Source: Pyrinomonadaceae bacterium (GTDB taxonomy: Bacteria > Acidobacteriota > Blastocatellia > Pyrinomonadales > Pyrinomonadaceae). From it: DNA of 64,000 nt. The notes under the pieces were generated by a model. It was not told the origin of the DNA, did not search any database, and worked only from the letters and a program-made list of their open reading frames with translations. This document shows, one piece after another, positions 63,998 to 64,000 of the stretch. The translations under genes were made by a program, and so were the position numbers. Every line of letters starts with the position of its first letter. Position 1 is the first letter of the stretch. The stretch covers positions 372,001 to 436,000 of the forward strand of contig JAJQRF010000002.1 of NCBI GenBank assembly GCA_021228405.1, read 5' to 3'.

Positions 63998-64000
63998 ATA

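Overview
The window looks like a chromosomal segment of an Acidobacteriota bacterium, most likely class Blastocatellia. This is inferred from the mix of large SdrD-type surface proteins, PEGA/TPR and FecR proteins, a pilB-pilT-pilC locus and many short dispersed palindromes; no rRNA or other firm taxonomic marker is present. Most genes are moderately GC-rich. One block (about 25.7-34.6 kb) is visibly AT-richer and looks acquired.

Layout. 0-10.3 kb: the 3' end of an E1-beta dehydrogenase gene, then mostly envelope or secreted proteins of poorly known function (a metzincin-like protease, two tandem paralogous exported proteins, a glycine-zipper protein, a DUF3828 protein, a HEAAH metallopeptidase-like protein with a lipoprotein partner), plus an OsmC protein and a DUF1801 protein. 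10.4 kb: elongator tRNA-Met. 10.6-17.3 kb: one 2238-residue surface protein with SdrD-B-like modules and a gingipain-like (C25) protease domain. 17.7-20.0 kb: a DUF389 membrane protein and a PEGA/TPR protein. 20.2-25.5 kb: a type IV pilus motor operon, pilB - basic exported protein - pilT - pilC, behind a near-consensus promoter.

25.7-34.6 kb (minus strand): a compact five-gene island. In transcription order it encodes a metallophosphoesterase, a polytopic sensor histidine kinase, a receiver protein with a degenerate GHKL-type end, a CHAT/caspase-like putative protease, and a sigma-54-type AAA+ regulator with a pseudo-receiver and an altered GAFTGA loop. It reads as a phosphorelay wired to a caspase-fold effector, and I recognise no described system with this content. 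It is the best candidate for an undescribed system here.

34.9-44.8 kb: a secreted lipase-like hydrolase; an ECF sigma factor coupled to a large FecR-type anti-sigma protein; and a four-gene ABC exporter (ATPase-permease-ATPase-permease). 44.9-48.9 kb (minus): a ferritin-like (VioB-type) protein, a 16-cysteine protein, a DUF692/MNIO enzyme and a DUF2063 (HvfC/BufC-like) partner. This resembles a bufferin-type RiPP locus with an unusual precursor and an extra enzyme, and is the second candidate for novelty. 49.4-64 kb: a patatin-like protein, then housekeeping genes: nadA, RNase Z, ferredoxin, N-acetylornithine carbamoyltransferase-like, gltD and gltB, argB, a GIY-YIG-like small protein and hemW. 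The arginine genes and glutamate synthase lie close together, linking glutamate supply to acetylated-intermediate arginine synthesis.

Several families of short inverted or heptameric repeats sit in intergenic gaps, and one lies inside hemW.
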